The position numbers and the translations under genes were made by a program. A model generated the notes under the pieces. The model was not told the DNA's origin and did no database searches. It saw only the letters and a list, made by a program, of their open reading frames with translations. A stretch of 64,000 nucleotides of DNA from Tachypleus tridentatus (taxonomy: Eukaryota > Arthropoda > Merostomata > Xiphosura > Limulidae). Positions within the stretch are counted from its first letter, which is position 1; each line of letters opens with the position of its first letter. The stretch spans positions 145,382,127-145,446,126 of the forward strand of contig NC_134833.1 of assembly GCF_004210375.1 (NCBI RefSeq), written 5' to 3'. This document shows, one piece after another, positions 21,291 to 33,924 of the stretch.

Positions 21291-21429
21291 ACTTAGCATG
21301 TTCTTAGTATTTCATGTGCGTAAACGATTTATATTATTTTATAACTTGGAAAGAATCGACCTGTTTATTTGGTTTTCCTATAACATTTACCAAATGTATT
21401 ATTATTAGGTGTAGATTGTTTGCTGATTT

Positions 21430-21690
21430 TTTTTTTTTTAATTTCGCCAAAATCTACACCAGGGTTTTACATGCTAGCCGTCCCTAATTTAATAGTTTAA
21501 CATCAGATAGTCATCACCACCCAGCGACAAATTTTTGGATATTAATTTACCAACGTGTACTAGGATTAACCACACATTATAACATCTCCACAGTAGAAAG
21601 GGGCGAGCATGTTTGGTGTGACGAGAATTCAAACCCGTAATACTTAGATTACAATTCGAATACTCTACCCACCACGCTGTGTCAGGACGT
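21430..21690 (-). mobile_element. Diverged SINE
   Basis: Mirror of 13,990-14,245; minus-strand head with a B-box-like GGGTTTGAATTCTCG and a T-rich tail at 21,430. Confidence 0.75.
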
Positions 21691-22124
21691 TAGATCTGCA
21701 ATTTAGATGTAATTGCTTACCTAACACAACGCTTATATTTTAACGTTACGCTACATGTACATTTATATTTTATTGACCATATACTAGTAAAGTGTTTAAT
21801 GTATGATTCTAAACAAATATTCATATTTATCACGAAACAAGTACCACACAGACACTACTAACTATACTTACAGTTTCTGAGATAATGTGTTGATGATGTA
21901 TGTATAATTAATTTGTTAAAATAACTCAAAACTTTATAACAAAAGTTATATTTTAATATTAGTAAACTACTCATCCTGTTTCACAATAAAATGGTATAAA
22001 ATTATTAGGTCCAATACAGTTATTAAATTGCCAGTAGTTCACACATTAACAAAAGTTTGTGTATCAAAGCTATATTTCATATACTAGCCTATACATATAA
22101 TCTTAACTGTGTGGTGGGATGGTT

Positions 22125-22290
22125 TGTTTGTTTTATTAATTTCACTCAAAACTACTCGAGGGCTATCTGTGCTAACCGTCCCTAATTTAGCAGTGTAGAA
22201 CTAGAGGGAAGGCAGCTAGTCATCACCACCCATCGCCAACTTAGGCTACTCTTTTACCAACGAATAGTGAGATTGACCGTTACTTTATAA
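22125..22290 (-). mobile_element. Truncated SINE
   Basis: Headless minus-strand SINE. The paralogue at 47,890-48,065 ends at the same base, so the truncation predates the direct duplication. Confidence 0.78.
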
Positions 22291-22999
22291 CGAACTTGTT
22301 TGTAACTACGTTAATTACTACGTCAGCTCGGTTTTTTTTTAAACCAACATCATCACAGCCAATTGGTATTATTGACACGATTTAGTTGTAAGTATTTAAT
22401 TGAAAATAGGGTCATCGTTATTTCACTAATTTGTTATTACGTCCACAATGGTGAAATAAACAAAGCTTGTCAGGTGCAGTACGTCACCTGCATAACTTTT
22501 ATAACGGTCTCGTACACGTTACTCTGACACCTATATATAGATTCAAGCCAGTCACAGTGACATCTGTAAAAGTCTCATAACGGTCTCGCATCAGCCATTG
22601 ATACCCGTACAAATAGTCACACCAGTCACAATAACACCTGTAATAGTTTCTCAACAGTCATTTTAACACCCAAATTGTCTCACGCCGGTTATACTAACAT
22701 AATATAATGAACCGTAGTTGCACTGATGCTCATAATAGTCTCACATTAGTCACCTTGATTCTAATTTAAACACTAAACAGTAGTTAGGGTTACTGTTATA
22801 GTTTTATTAATTTTGAAGTGGTTACGTTATAAATAATATTAAACACATCCTTATTGATTCCGAAATCATTTTTCACCTCTGAATTATTTTTAACATTTGT
22901 TATTTCTTTGCTGTAAATTTACCATACCAAGCAAAGTGCAACTAGAAAGTTTTAAATTTTCTACCATGAGTACATCATGTGTTATTAACAGGCTGTTTG
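22291..22999. other. Noncoding with degenerate tandem pattern
   Basis: Mirror of 12,330-12,985. GTCACACCAGTCACAA-like words recur at 33-36-bp spacing. The CRE seen in the other two copies is altered here (GTACGTCACC). Confidence 0.45.
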
Positions 23000-23260
23000 T
23001 TTTCTGAATTTCTTACAAAGCTGTCTCCTGTAGTCTGTTTATGAAGAGATAGACTAAAGGGAAGGCAACCAGTCAACAATCACTAACCGTCAGTTCTTGG
23101 ATTGCTCTTATTCCACAGCAAAAGGGATTGACCGTCACATTATATAGCGCCTTCACAGTAGAAGTGGTAAACATGTATGACGATGGGTGTGGATCCAGTG
23201 ATGTGCAAACATCGAGACAAGCACCTTAATCACTAGGTCATGTCAGGCGTCAGTAATAAA
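23000..23260 (-). mobile_element. Diverged SINE
   Basis: Mirror of 12,125-12,325 and direct paralogue of 48,740-49,000. Confidence 0.65.
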
Positions 23261-24061
23261 TAAACATTTCCAGTAGAAAACGTGGATTTTTGATTGCAAG
23301 AAAAACGTTTAGCTTAGCATTTTGTGTCTTATGATTTGTTTGATGAAAAAAGGACATAAACAGAGACTTGTTTTAATACAATAAATATTATAATCAAACC
23401 ATACAATTAAATTGATTTCTTCTAACAAAGAAAATCAAAAATATTTTATGTTTTAAGAATTTTTTATGTTTTACTGGGTGTAGAATCTGTAACAAGTAAA
23501 TACAGTAAAATTTATCTCTACAAAACAAGTTAAATCACTCAAAGTAAGAGATGTCCGATTGTTCAGATGATATTCAATTTAAACAGGGTCCATAAGACTA
23601 CCAAATTAATTTATCTCGTCAGTAGATGAGAGTTTGAAACATGATCAAGCATGAAACATATGAATAACATTAAATGTTGAACATTTTTTGATGGCTGAGT
23701 AAAAGTCAGTTGCCAACTTGAAGGAATTAATATGCATAAGAATAACTGTTACAGAAGATTGAGATTAAAAACCAGTTTTCTTATAAATACAGTGGATGAT
23801 AAAACCAGTCAAACTAATGATCAAAACTGGGTTAAAAATTTCTATGTCAACTGACGTAAGCAATTTACTAAATTAGCATGTTAGATAGGGTTATGCATGT
23901 TTTATTTTTCGCTAAGTTGTAAGCGTGTCATGGATGGTTGGTAATATTCTAAAATACCTCTGACAAATAACTCAAATCTATTTATTTATTTGTCAAGTTG
24001 TTTAATTATGTCTCAAATATGATTTTCAGAAGTGGTATCATAATCAAATCCTTAAAGAATA
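23261..24061. other. Noncoding, absent from the left arm
   Basis: From about 23,305 this belongs to the roughly 2.5 kb missing from the left arm. Paralogous to 49,000-49,800. No gene seen. Confidence 0.5.
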
Positions 24062-24235
24062 ATGGGGGTGTTATAATGTACGGTAAATCCCACTTTTCGT
24101 TGGTAAAAGAGTAGTTCAAGTGTTGGCGGTGGGTGGTGATGACTAGCTGCCTTCCCTCTAGTGATACACTGCTAAATTAGGGACGGCTAGTACAGATAGC
24201 CCTCGAGTAGCTTTGTGCGAAATTCAAAAAAACAA
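24062..24235 (+). mobile_element. Headless SINE
   Basis: Starts at GGGGGTGTTATAATGT and ends with a CAAAA-rich tail at 24,235. Paralogue at 49,802-49,985. Confidence 0.82.
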
Positions 24236-25009
24236 AAAACAAAGAAACATTTATTTGTCAAGTTGTTTAATTATATCAATACTCAAATCCGTAAAGAATT
24301 TTCTAAACCAAATCCGGCAATTTCTATGTGATAGTACTGATATCATGACCAGAGCAACTTTCACATGGAATATTGTAAATATTGCACCAGTTTATAATGC
24401 TTTAAAGGGTAATCATCACCAGTTCAGTAGATGTTACAATGTTCCTCAATCCAGTCCATAGCAACTTTCATGTGAAATTCTTTAATACTCTTGAAATGAT
24501 AAATACAAGATTTATCACATGAACTGGTAACGTTTTTAGAGCTAAATTTGATTTTATCATCCACTATGTTCCTTATTACTTTTTAGTTGTTTCCAGATCT
24601 GATAATATTTTATACTTTATGTTTTAAATTTCACTCAGTTTCATATTTCTCTTCTTTAATATCAAATATCATTACATATAAAAATAGTTTTCTTATATAG
24701 AACATTGCTTGAGACTATACTTAAGTTTGAAGTTTTGGACGGTACTGTTTCTGATAAGTCAGTTGTTTGGAATTAATAGATCTTCGTCTCTTTGTGTCAA
24801 GAAAGTTAATTAATTATAATTAAGTTCTGTTGAGAAGCTCCTTTTGTTTCAAATGTGGCTATTATACTGATGTCATTTATCTTACCAGATGTGATGACTG
24901 ATACAGAGAATTTACAGATCTTAAACAAATGTCCAACCTCACTTAAACCAACCCAGTTTTACTGTCGTTTACCATAAACAGATTTTCCTTCCATTGCATG
25001 TCGCTCATT
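24236..25009. other. Noncoding
   Basis: Paralogous to 49,986-50,640. Only short ORFs without recognisable domains. Confidence 0.45.
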
Positions 25010-25300
25010 ATACATACCAACAACTCATATATTACTTGACGACTTTTATATTATAGAAAATACAATAATGTCAGTCACTTTCATTGTAAACCCATTAAAC
25101 ATACCAATAACTCAGGTATTACTTGACAACTTTTACATTATAGAAAATACAATAATGTCAGTCACTTTCATTGTAAACCCATTAAACATACCTATAACTC
25201 ATGTATTACTTGACAACTTTTACATTATAGAAAATACGATTATGTCAGTCACTTTCATTATAAACCCATTAACCTTACCAGTCGCTCGTACATTACTTGG
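25010..25300 (+). repeat. 87-bp tandem repeat, about 3.3 units
   Basis: An 87-bp unit (CATACCAATAACTCA, ATTACTTGAC, TTATAGAAAATACAATAATG blocks) occurs about 3.3 times. Its multiple-of-three length makes a short repetitive ORF (25,068-25,313) that I regard as incidental. At the paralogous place (50,640-50,695) the array is reduced to a fragment of one unit. Confidence 0.9.
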
Positions 25301-26049
25301 CAGTAAAAGATAGTTATGTTTCTCAAATCTGAGGTCAAAGACAGATCTAAACATTTCTTTAAAACGATGGACTTTCACACAGTTTTTAATAAACCAGGAG
25401 AAAGTGGAAACATGAATTTACATAATTCCTTTTCATTAGATAACGCTGCAGTTTGTTGATAATGGAATATTAGCCATTCCTTTGTGCAACAATATTTGCA
25501 AACAGATAACTGAAAATTAAGTGTTGGGGTCCAAAAACTCCCGGCAGCTGAGTAGACTTCAACTGTGAATTTTAAAAATCTCAACAGAAAAAGACATAGT
25601 GTTTTTTGTTGTTTTTTTCTTTCGAAAGGTGTGATTGTTTGTTCTAGAACGATACATACAACGAGAGAAAATTTTATTCCAAACTATTCAAATAAGGGAA
25701 ATAGTCAATTACTGATTCTCAAAGTATATAAGAAAGTTTAATCAAGAAACTTTACATTGAAAAAACTCCAAATTACGAAACAAAATGTTAACGTTTTAGG
25801 TATAGAGTAGAAGTGTGTAACGAAATGCAGAATTTTGATAGCAAATATAAAGTAAAACGTTACAAAATAGTAACTTTGATTGATAAAAAGATATATGAAG
25901 GTAACAAAACACTTAATACAGTCCAAATGTGATCAATCAAGGATGCAAACATGTAACAAAAAATCAACATTTGATTATTTAATAAGATGCAATCATACTA
26001 TAACTAAAAATGTTACTTTCACAAATGCCCTCTCCCCAATCACCCCAGA
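25301..26049. other. Noncoding
   Basis: Paralogous to 50,695-51,440; the part from about 25,845 onward also mirrors 11,860-12,070. No gene seen. Confidence 0.45.
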
Positions 26050-26282
26050 AGATTTTAGTTTGTTTGGAATTTCGCGCAAAGCTACTTGAGGGTTATCTGC
26101 GTTAGCCGTCACTAATTTGGCAGTGTAAGAGTAGAGGGAAGGCAAGTAGTCATCACAACCCATCACCAACTCTTGGGCTACTCTTTTACCAACGAACAAT
26201 GGTTTTGACCTTCACATTATAACGCCCCCACGGATGAAAGATCGAGTCGAGTGCCTTATCTTCCTGGCTATGCCGGCCCCTC
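26050..26282 (-). mobile_element. SINE, same family
   Basis: Mirror of 11,640-11,858. The 3' GAATTTCGCGCAAAGCTACT end is at 26,070-26,089. Confidence 0.82.
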
Positions 26283-27146
26283 CCAAAATGGAAAACAGGA
26301 TAATAATAATTTCACCAAATGTCCAATAAAATAAATTGCTACATAAAGGTTCTGCGGCATCAGTTTTACCAGGTTGAACTTATAAATTCCAGTGATTACC
26401 CACGTTTTAAAATACAATTTAAAAGTAAAAATCAGGGTTGAGAAATTCAACACAAATAATACCAAACAATGAGTTTCACTCGTCAACACTCAAGATCTAA
26501 AGAATTTACACGTTTTAATTAAGAAAGTTTGAAAAAATAATTTCGTGCGAAAGTGATATAGTCAAGATTAATATTGTTCAAAACTCTTTGATACTTTCAT
26601 TACCAATATGTATTATAGAGTTTTGAAACAAATCTCGACAATTCTAGAAATAATTTAATGAATGAAGTAGGACAATATTGTAGAACATAACACTATTACA
26701 TTTTATACAGATGGTTGTAATTCCAATGAATTTTTTTATAAAACTACACGAAACCTGTTTCATAAAATTATAAATATTTGGTACAAAATTTTTTTCTAAA
26801 ATAGATCTATCGAGTCTTTATTACATTTATCCCTTTCATGAAACAATGGAAGTTTTATGAAACCTAGAGGAATTTCTTCTCTTTGTCTCCACTCACAAAT
26901 AATTCTCTTTTTGTCATCTGTTTTTAATAGAACAAATACTTAAGTTCTTAGCATGTAGCTTAAGTTTATAGCTTTAAAATTCATCTGACTGTCATGAATG
27001 CTGGTTGGTGTCGAATCTGTCATCATGATGTTAATAATTGGAAATGTAGTTTACTGTCTCCTATACATCAACATCTGCCACTATTACATTTCATTAAAGA
27101 GTTGGGTAGCTTGCAGATCACCATTGGAATTGTAACTCCAGCAACA
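26283..27146. other. Noncoding
   Basis: Mirror of 10,765-11,640 and paralogue of 51,660-52,515. Confidence 0.45.
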
Positions 27147-27800
27147 TGAATATTTATTATCTGAATCTACATAATTCACATTGGAACAGAAGTAAGTATA
27201 AGGCACTAGAAACCCATAATCATGGGTTCGTACACACGAAAACCTAGTGTGGCTGTCTATGCAACAACACACACACACGTTGAAAATACACTCGGTATCT
27301 CTGGTGATACCATATATGTATGATCATACTCGAATGGCGATGAGAAATATTATGAATTATGATCGCTTAAAATTAACAAATAATGCACAAGAAAATGACA
27401 ATAAAATTCCTGAACTAGTAAATATACTTGAACCAGATTTTTGGAGTACTGATAAACTTGTTGCGTTGGGAAGACGCATATGACAAATTGTATGAATTCA
27501 GTAAGTTCTTTCATCACGAAATCAGCATTAATGATTTCTGTGACTATGTGAAAAATGTGCATCGAAATCACCATAATCATGAGATTTAAAGAACTGTACA
27601 AAAGGCTAAAAATATTATCAATAGTTATATTTTTAGTTCCGCAGAAGCAGAAAAAGGGTTTTTAATAATCAATATTATATATTCAGATCAAAGAAGCCGC
27701 CTTACAGTTGAAAATGTGGCAAACCTGATGACAATTGATTTGATTGGACTCCCACTGGTTTCACAGAATCCCACTTTTCCAGTTCAAATCTGGCTATGAA
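27147..27800 (+). pseudogene. hAT transposase C-terminal fragment E2
   Basis: Same fragment as E1 and E3. It has the shared frameshift near 27,470 and its own stop (TAA after NHHNHEI, near 27,586-27,588). SSAEAEKGF and SRLTVENVANLMTIDLIGLP are readable to the end. Confidence 0.76.
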
Positions 27801-28690
27801 AATATACACAGCTGATGACAACGGGTTCAAGCGTGGAAGGAATAAAATTTTAATGATAAGCAAGTGGCAATTTGGAAATATTTAAAGCATGCTGAATAAA
27901 TTATTTGAGTAAGATATTTTTGTTGTTATTTTTTAATCACACAAAATTGTGGTGTGTAACGCGACATATAACCGGTTGTTAGAATATTTGAATTCCATCA
28001 CTGTTCTAAACATTACTGAATCTAACGAAACTGCGTCGTTTAAACAATAGGAAATAATGATAAAAATTAAAAAAAATTAACCAAATAGACACTCATGAAC
28101 CGACATTAAAGGGAGTAAAAGTTTGAAATGTACATGAAGCTTTCTTTGTAATTGCAGATAAACGTAATTATCAATTTTAACATCCAGAAAAGGAATAAAC
28201 CGACAGATTCATAAAATAAAGTTTTTTGAAAGCTACGCTGCATATCCTTTTAGGGATCGAAAAATTTGATAACATAATTACACGCTGTAAATGTGAAAAT
28301 GTTTTCATTTTTGATTCTGCGATTCAAGAAAACTAAAATACCAGAAAACAACTGAAGCTACACTGTATGTTGAAGAATATTTACAAACTAATTGATGTTT
28401 AAAACTGAAATATTAGTTTTGGATCCAAAAACATTTAATTTAAAGTAAACAAATACAGAAGTTACTCTCTTTTTTTAGAAACGTTAATGACATATCCACA
28501 TGTTTTTATGACGTTGAGCTTTGAAAAACACGTTTATCAAGGTTCTATTTACGAATAAGAGTGTTCCAGATCAGATTCAACTAAATCAGTGAACTTGGGT
28601 ATCGATAGCTTCTAAAGTAGCTGTAATAATGAAGTATTGGTATGATAAATATACATTTACGATATGTAAGACGTGAGTTTATTTATATTT
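27801..28690. other. Noncoding flank
   Basis: Mirror of 9,227-10,094; no gene seen. Confidence 0.5.
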
Positions 28691-28963
28691 TTATAAAGTT
28701 TTCATAACGAATTCCATAAAATGATTATTAAATGCTGTCAGTATCCATACTCTCATGATTTCTTCCACAACTTTTCTAGTTGATTTGGTTTGTATCTCTA
28801 TTAAGTTGTTTCTTCCTGCACGTTTTAAGATGACATTGATATAACAGCCTTTACACAAACCCTTACATGAAATATGCTCATTATTTGACATGAGATTTTC
28901 TTCACAAACTATGCATTTAACATTTTCCTTATCCACACACAAACTGTTAAAACAATAAACCAT
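28691..28963 (-). CDS. Small Cys-rich protein, only open copy of three
   Basis: 90-residue ORF, not recognised. It has a Cys cluster, CIVCEENLMSNNEHISCKGL then CKGCY, in the pattern C-x2-C, about 12 residues, then C-x3-C-x2-C. This could bind zinc like a truncated RING-type or other small finger. A basic, Lys/Arg-rich middle (ILKRAGRNN, TKSTRKVVEEIM) follows. The sister copies at 8,955 and 54,333 (minus) share a TGA where this copy has TTA (after GRNN), so this copy may be a chance reversion rather than a working gene. It sits 170 bp beyond the right terminus of hAT C2 and could be part of an older mobile element. Function unknown. Confidence 0.35.
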   Translation of the reverse strand: MVYCFNSLCVDKENVKCIVCEENLMSNNEHISCKGLCKGCYINVILKRAGRNNLIEIQTKSTRKVVEEIMRVWILTAFNNHFMEFVMKTL

Positions 28964-29134
28964 TTCATTGTTCCTAATTTAATTACATCTTCTAAACTAT
29001 TTCTGAGACACGTAAATTCAGTATTGTTGACGGTCAATGGTTAAGTACTAGGAGGTTACAATTGAGAGTCTATAATATTTCGTGATTCGAACGTTTCCTA
29101 AACCTCAGAGATAAATGTCTACTTACTTTAGTGT

Positions 29135-30345
29135 AGTGGTTCTTAACCTTGTTAGAGGTACTGAGCCCCGGAAGTTTTAGTAAACCCTTCGTAATTGAAA
29201 AAATAAAATATGATTTTTTCAAATTCAAAACATAAGTAAATATTTTACTAGTGCACAAAATGAGCCATGCATCAGTTACACATAATATCACTGTGTTGAA
29301 AGAACAAAACCAACAAAACATGGATTTCACACAAAAACAAAATATAACTCAATGAATATTTACTGCAAATCAGTGTGACTTTTGCTGTTGCCTCTCAGAG
29401 ACAAGTTCAGAAATGCGCGGCTTCACCTTGGCAAGTGCCACTCTCATATCATTTTCGCAACAAAGTATGTTCCTTTTCTTGGTATTTATGTCTACCATCC
29501 TTGAAAAGGATTGCTCGCAAAGATACGTTGTAACAAACGGTATGATTATTTCAAGGGCTTTCTAAGCAATAAGAGGGTACCCTACGATTTGGTGACACCA
29601 GAACGTTGGGAGCGTTGTTGTTCTGAAATGTTTCTGTTGAACCTGGCTCTGCTGAAGTTCAATGATTTCATCGAGGTAAACACTAAACACTATTCGCAAC
29701 ATTAAACGTGAACGTCTGTCTCACACATGCTGGATATGACTCTCATGTAAGGAAATATCCGTCGAGAGACTTTGCCAGCTCATCTGAGTGCATGGAAATC
29801 GATTACTTCAGTTCCCCGAGAACAGAAACATCTTCTTCAGAGACATCTTCGATCTTACTTATGCAGTCGTCCAACAGGGGAAAGTTTGCAAAGATATCAT
29901 TCTCTGTTCGTCGTTTCCATAATGGTAGCTTTTTTTAAAAAACCTTCCGCTTCGATGATGTTGACCCCACCACCCCGCATCTGTTGATTGAGATGACTGA
30001 AAGCATTGAAGATATCGGTAATGTACGCCAAAATTAGAGTGTACTCAGATTTTCGAAGCAATCTACATGACAATGTTGGTGCTCGCGCTAAAACAGTGCT
30101 AATTCCACACGCATGGCAAAAACACGATTCAGTACCTTTTCCTGGGATAACCACCGATCGTTAGAAAGGCACAGAAGTACCTCAAATTCAGAGCCCATTT
30201 GATTACATAGCTCTTTGAAAATGCGGTGCTTCAGGGCACTATTACGCACAAGATCGAAAGTTTAGAAAAAATTAAAACTGACGCAGGATTACTGCAGTCA
30301 CAGATCGACTACTAAGTGCACGAAGTTTTCTGCAGCACAGATATT
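29135..30345 (-). pseudogene. hAT transposase fragment C2
   Basis: Minus-strand copy of the C1 fragment. Its right terminus (TAGTGGTTCTTAACC) is at 29,135. Readable: MVIPGKGTESCF, ILAYITDIFNAFSHLNQQMR and, in the last part, the LCEQSFSRMVDI region, with several frameshifts and stops. It is adjacent to the SINE that was later split by the younger hAT. Confidence 0.8.
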
Positions 30346-30398
30346 AAGGCCAAGTGATGTGACGTGATCAGCCTCAGCCAATGATGGCCAAGTGGACA

Positions 30399-30598
30399 GG
30401 CCCAGTATGGCCTAGTGTGTTAAGGCGTGCGACTCGTAATCTGAGGATCGAGGGTTCGCATCCCGGTCGCGCCAAACATGCTCGCCCTCCCAGCCGTGGG
30501 GGCGTTATAATGTTACGGTCAATCCCACTATTCGTTGGTAAAAGAGTAGCCCAAGAGTTGGCGGTGGGTGGTGATGACTAGTTGCCTTCCCTCCAGGC
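30399..30598 (+). mobile_element. SINE, 5' part, split by a hAT
   Basis: tRNA-like head with B box GGTTCGCATCC at 30,453-30,463 and target duplication CCAAGTGGACA at 30,388-30,398. The SINE stops at the hAT insertion and resumes at 33,263. Confidence 0.92.
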
Positions 30599-33254
30599 CA
30601 GTGGTTCTTAACCTTTTTCAGTGTTTGCACCCCTTTCAAATCAGTAATCATTTCTCGCACCCCCTGGAAACTTAAATATAAAAAAAGCTAAAAATACAAA
30701 GTTGATGTAATCAAAAAATTTTTTTTTAATCTTCATACATACAGCATACCTTTTTTCAGGACAAAAATTCAGGGTACATAATGAAAAATTAATTTCAATT
30801 TTGTTAATGATGTTTTTATTTAGCCTGTAATGCACAGTAAACTTAGTGACTTCGTTGCTGCTGTTTTTTCTCTATGATGGCATCAAATCTTGGCGTCTTG
30901 TACTGAGTGCCACTTGTATGTCATGTTCAGAATTCAGCCGATTTCTGCATTTTGTTTGGATGTGAAGTAGACAAGAAAATCCTTGTTCACACAAGTAAGT
31001 AGTTGCAAATGGTACCAGCACTTCAAGAGCTTTCTTCGCTAATGCAGGGTATGCTTCCAGCTGAGAAGCCCAGAAGTGTTCCAGTTGACTATTGGTGAAC
31101 TCCATTTGGTTTTCACGATTTTGTCTAAGGTCGATGAGATCTTCCTTGATGCCGCTGACATCTTCCAAATTCTGCATGAAAGGATTCAGGATCCAGTTGT
31201 CATAGGTTTGCAGCTCTCCACACGAGAAGTAACCCTCAAATGAAGTACGCAGCAACTGCATATGTTCAACAACTTTTGCAACAAAGTCTGGATGCAGGGT
31301 AGAATTTTCTGTGACTGTCTCTTCCAGGCAGGGGAAATTTGCCAAATTCCCCATCTTCACACGCTTTATCCACAAGACAAGTTTTTCTTTGAATGCAGCC
31401 AATTTCGCGCTTGCAGTCACAATGTTGAGTCCCCTTCCTTGCAGAGAGAGATTGAGTTCATTGAGAGCTAAAAACACATCAGCCAAATAGGCAAGCATCT
31501 GAACAAAACTAGGTTCTTTGAAATATATAGCCAGTTCTTGTACCCTTTCACGGAGAAACTGATGAATTTCTCCTCTCAGTTCAAACACGCGAAACAGCAC
31601 ACGACCACGTGACAATCACCTCACTTCAGTGTGGTACAAAAGAACAGTGTGTTCCTGACCCATTTCCTCACAAAGTGACTGAAACAATCGATGATTCAAA
31701 GCTCGGCTGCGAATAAAGTTTACAACCTTGACACAAATATCCAGAGTTTTCTTGAGATCTGGGGGCAATGTCTTTGCTGCAAGAGAGTGACGATGAAGAA
31801 AGCAGTGAGTGATTTTCAGATTAGGAACTTCTTTCCTCATTAATGCAGCAAACCCAGAACGATTGCCCAGCATTGCTGGTGCACCATCTGTACATATTGA
31901 ACCAATTTTGTCAAGGTGAAGTTCGTTTCTTGAGAAAAATTCTTGTATTTTGTTAAGCACATCTATAGCTTGTGCAGTTGTCTTTAAGGACTGACAGAAA
32001 AGGAAACTTTCTTCCACTTTTTCTCCTTCACGTAACGAACTACTGCCAATAGCTGACAACAGTTGGATACATCTGTTGATTCATCCACTTGTAGGCTAAT
32101 CTTAACTGGACTAGCCTTGATGTCAGCTACAACTTGTTCCAGGATGTCAACACTCATGTCGATGATTCGGTTATGGATTACATCATTTGACAAAGACACT
32201 TGTTGGAGTTTCTTCTCAGCTTCCTTGCGGAGAACAATCTTTGCCATTTCAAGGGCACATGGCTTGATCAGTTCCTCACCAATTGTATGGGGTTTCTTTG
32301 ATTTAGCAATCTGGTATGCAACTTCATAAGAAGCACGCAGTAAAGGTTTCTCTGTTGGCGAAAATCCATAAGTCGGCAATGTGCCAACCTGATCAAACCT
32401 AGCTCTTTTGACCCTTAATGTCACAATGTCATTTCCTGCATCCCTGCCACCATGTTTGTTCTGGAAATGTTCATCAAGCTTTGAGGGCTTCAAGTTCGCA
32501 TTGGAGAAGAGTGTGCTGCACAGGATACACTGTGGACGTTGTGTCCCATCCTTCTCTGTAGTACAGGTGAAACCAAACTTGACATATTCGTCATTCCACT
32601 TTCGTTTCTTCGACATACTGCAGACAAATCTGGAAAAGAAACACATTCATGTGTAGGTGTTTTCTTTTTTTTTTATGAATTATCTCTAAAATATGTGATG
32701 GAGAGACTGAAATACCTGGTTTAATCAGTAGATTTGTAGGCATGACAATACATTCTATGAAAATATTGTAACGGCTACACTGCTACAATGATAATGTATG
32801 TTATGTAAACAACCCATCGCTCATTTAAATAAATGTGTAGAAAGCAAAATCTGAAATAATACATAACCAATCTTCCACCCTACTGTTATGCATCAGAAAA
32901 AAACAACAACATTGAAACAGGGAAACCATAACTCACGTGTTGATGGCACGGATGGGTGGTGTGGACTGAGACGTGATGATAACCTCCCTCTCTCTCCGTG
33001 TTGCGCACGTGTCCTGTACGCGTCCCTTCCTCGTCTATCCAAATGACATACCCGTTTGTTTACCCTGTATTGGAATCTGATGCAACTTTACCACTTCATT
33101 AGGAAATCAGGTTTAGGTTTAACTTTATCTCGGAACACTGCTGAAGCAAAAATGTTTCTTCTTAGGAGAAATATAAAGCATACTCTTATGTAAAAGTATA
33201 GATTTGCTTTAATTATTCATGGGCATCCTCGCACCCCCTGGTTAAGAACCCCTG
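30599..33254 (-). mobile_element. Nearly intact hAT transposon, 2,656 bp
   Basis: Complete element. Terminal inverted repeats are CAGTGGTTCTTAACC at 30,599-30,613 and, inverted, CAGGGGTTCTTAACC ending at 33,254. It is flanked by 8-bp duplications CTCCAGGC (30,591-30,598) and CTCAAGGC (33,255-33,262), 7 of 8 identical. It lies inside the SINE; the paralogous SINE at 55,768-56,048 is the empty site. It encodes one transposase on the minus strand. Present in only one of three block copies, so it is younger than the duplications. Confidence 0.96.
30872..32616 (-). pseudogene. hAT transposase (ZBED5/SCAND3-like), two lesions
   Basis: Transposase of about 580 residues, near the usual length of this group. 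The start MSKKRKWNDEYVKFGFTC at 32,616 is the characteristic N-terminus. A BED-type finger follows (CILC, then HFQNKH). QVDESTDVSNCCQLLAVV carries the first catalytic Asp region, and ICTDGAPAMLGNRSG the second. The C-terminal dimerisation domain reads TTYLCEQGFSCLLHIQTKCR with HDIQVALSTRRQDLMPS before TAG at 30,872-30,874. There are only two lesions: a frameshift between about 32,020 and 32,040 (after VVRYVKE) and a TGA at 31,616-31,618 where relatives have Trp (HTEVR-W-LSRGRV). It is very recently dead, or the lesions are sequencing errors. Confidence 0.93.
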
Positions 33255-33262
33255 CTCAAGGC

Positions 33263-33344
33263 ATACACTGCTAAATTAGGGACGGCTAGCACAGATAGCC
33301 TCCCGTAGCTTTGAGTGAAATTCCAAAAGAAACAAACAAACAAA
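33263..33344 (+). mobile_element. SINE, 3' part, split by a hAT
   Basis: Continues the SINE from 30,598 and ends in a CAAA tail. Its right target duplication CCAAGTGGGCA is at 33,345-33,355. Confidence 0.9.
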
Positions 33345-33355
33345 CCAAGTGGGCA

Positions 33356-33924
33356 TGGCGTCACGAATCATACGAGCGGAATGAACGGAATGGACACACA
33401 CACAGTGTGCGTGTTTTGACCTTCGCCGAACACCTGAGACTGACTCAATGAACTCCACTGCTTTAGTGAATTAAAGATATTTTCATTATGACTATATTTA
33501 TAGTTTCAAATACATGTATGTTGGTAGTGTCTTACGCTTGTTCTCAACTAGAATAACACAATTTGTGCCATTCAATTTTATATATCACACGAATTTGTCC
33601 AATGTGTAATTGTCCCTCGGTTAGGTAAGTAAATTTTTGGACTTACAACACTTAAGTCCGGTATCATATTTTTCTAGAATAAAAATTACAGCTCTAAATA
33701 ATGTGAGCTTGCATTTTATGTCCCGTAAATTATGTTTAAAATACGTAACCTACAAAATATTGTACTCAGTATTTAACCTAAACAAATACGAAAAATCACT
33801 AAACACAAAAGCTAGGTAGAACTAGCTAATAAACTTGAAAAATGGAATCAAACCAGACAAAGATATAAAAGGATATGCCACTTCACCGAATACTGAACAC
33901 TTCAGAAGGAAAATAATTCATTTA
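33356..33924. other. Flank between SINE and mariner A3
   Basis: Paralogous to 56,060-56,636 and, from about 33,740, to 1-184. Noncoding. Confidence 0.5.

Noticed and set aside
25068-25313. Repetitive ORF (MSVTFIVNPLNIPIT repeated)
   Set aside because: Produced by an 87-bp tandem repeat that is lost in the paralogous copy; no leader, promoter or relatives.
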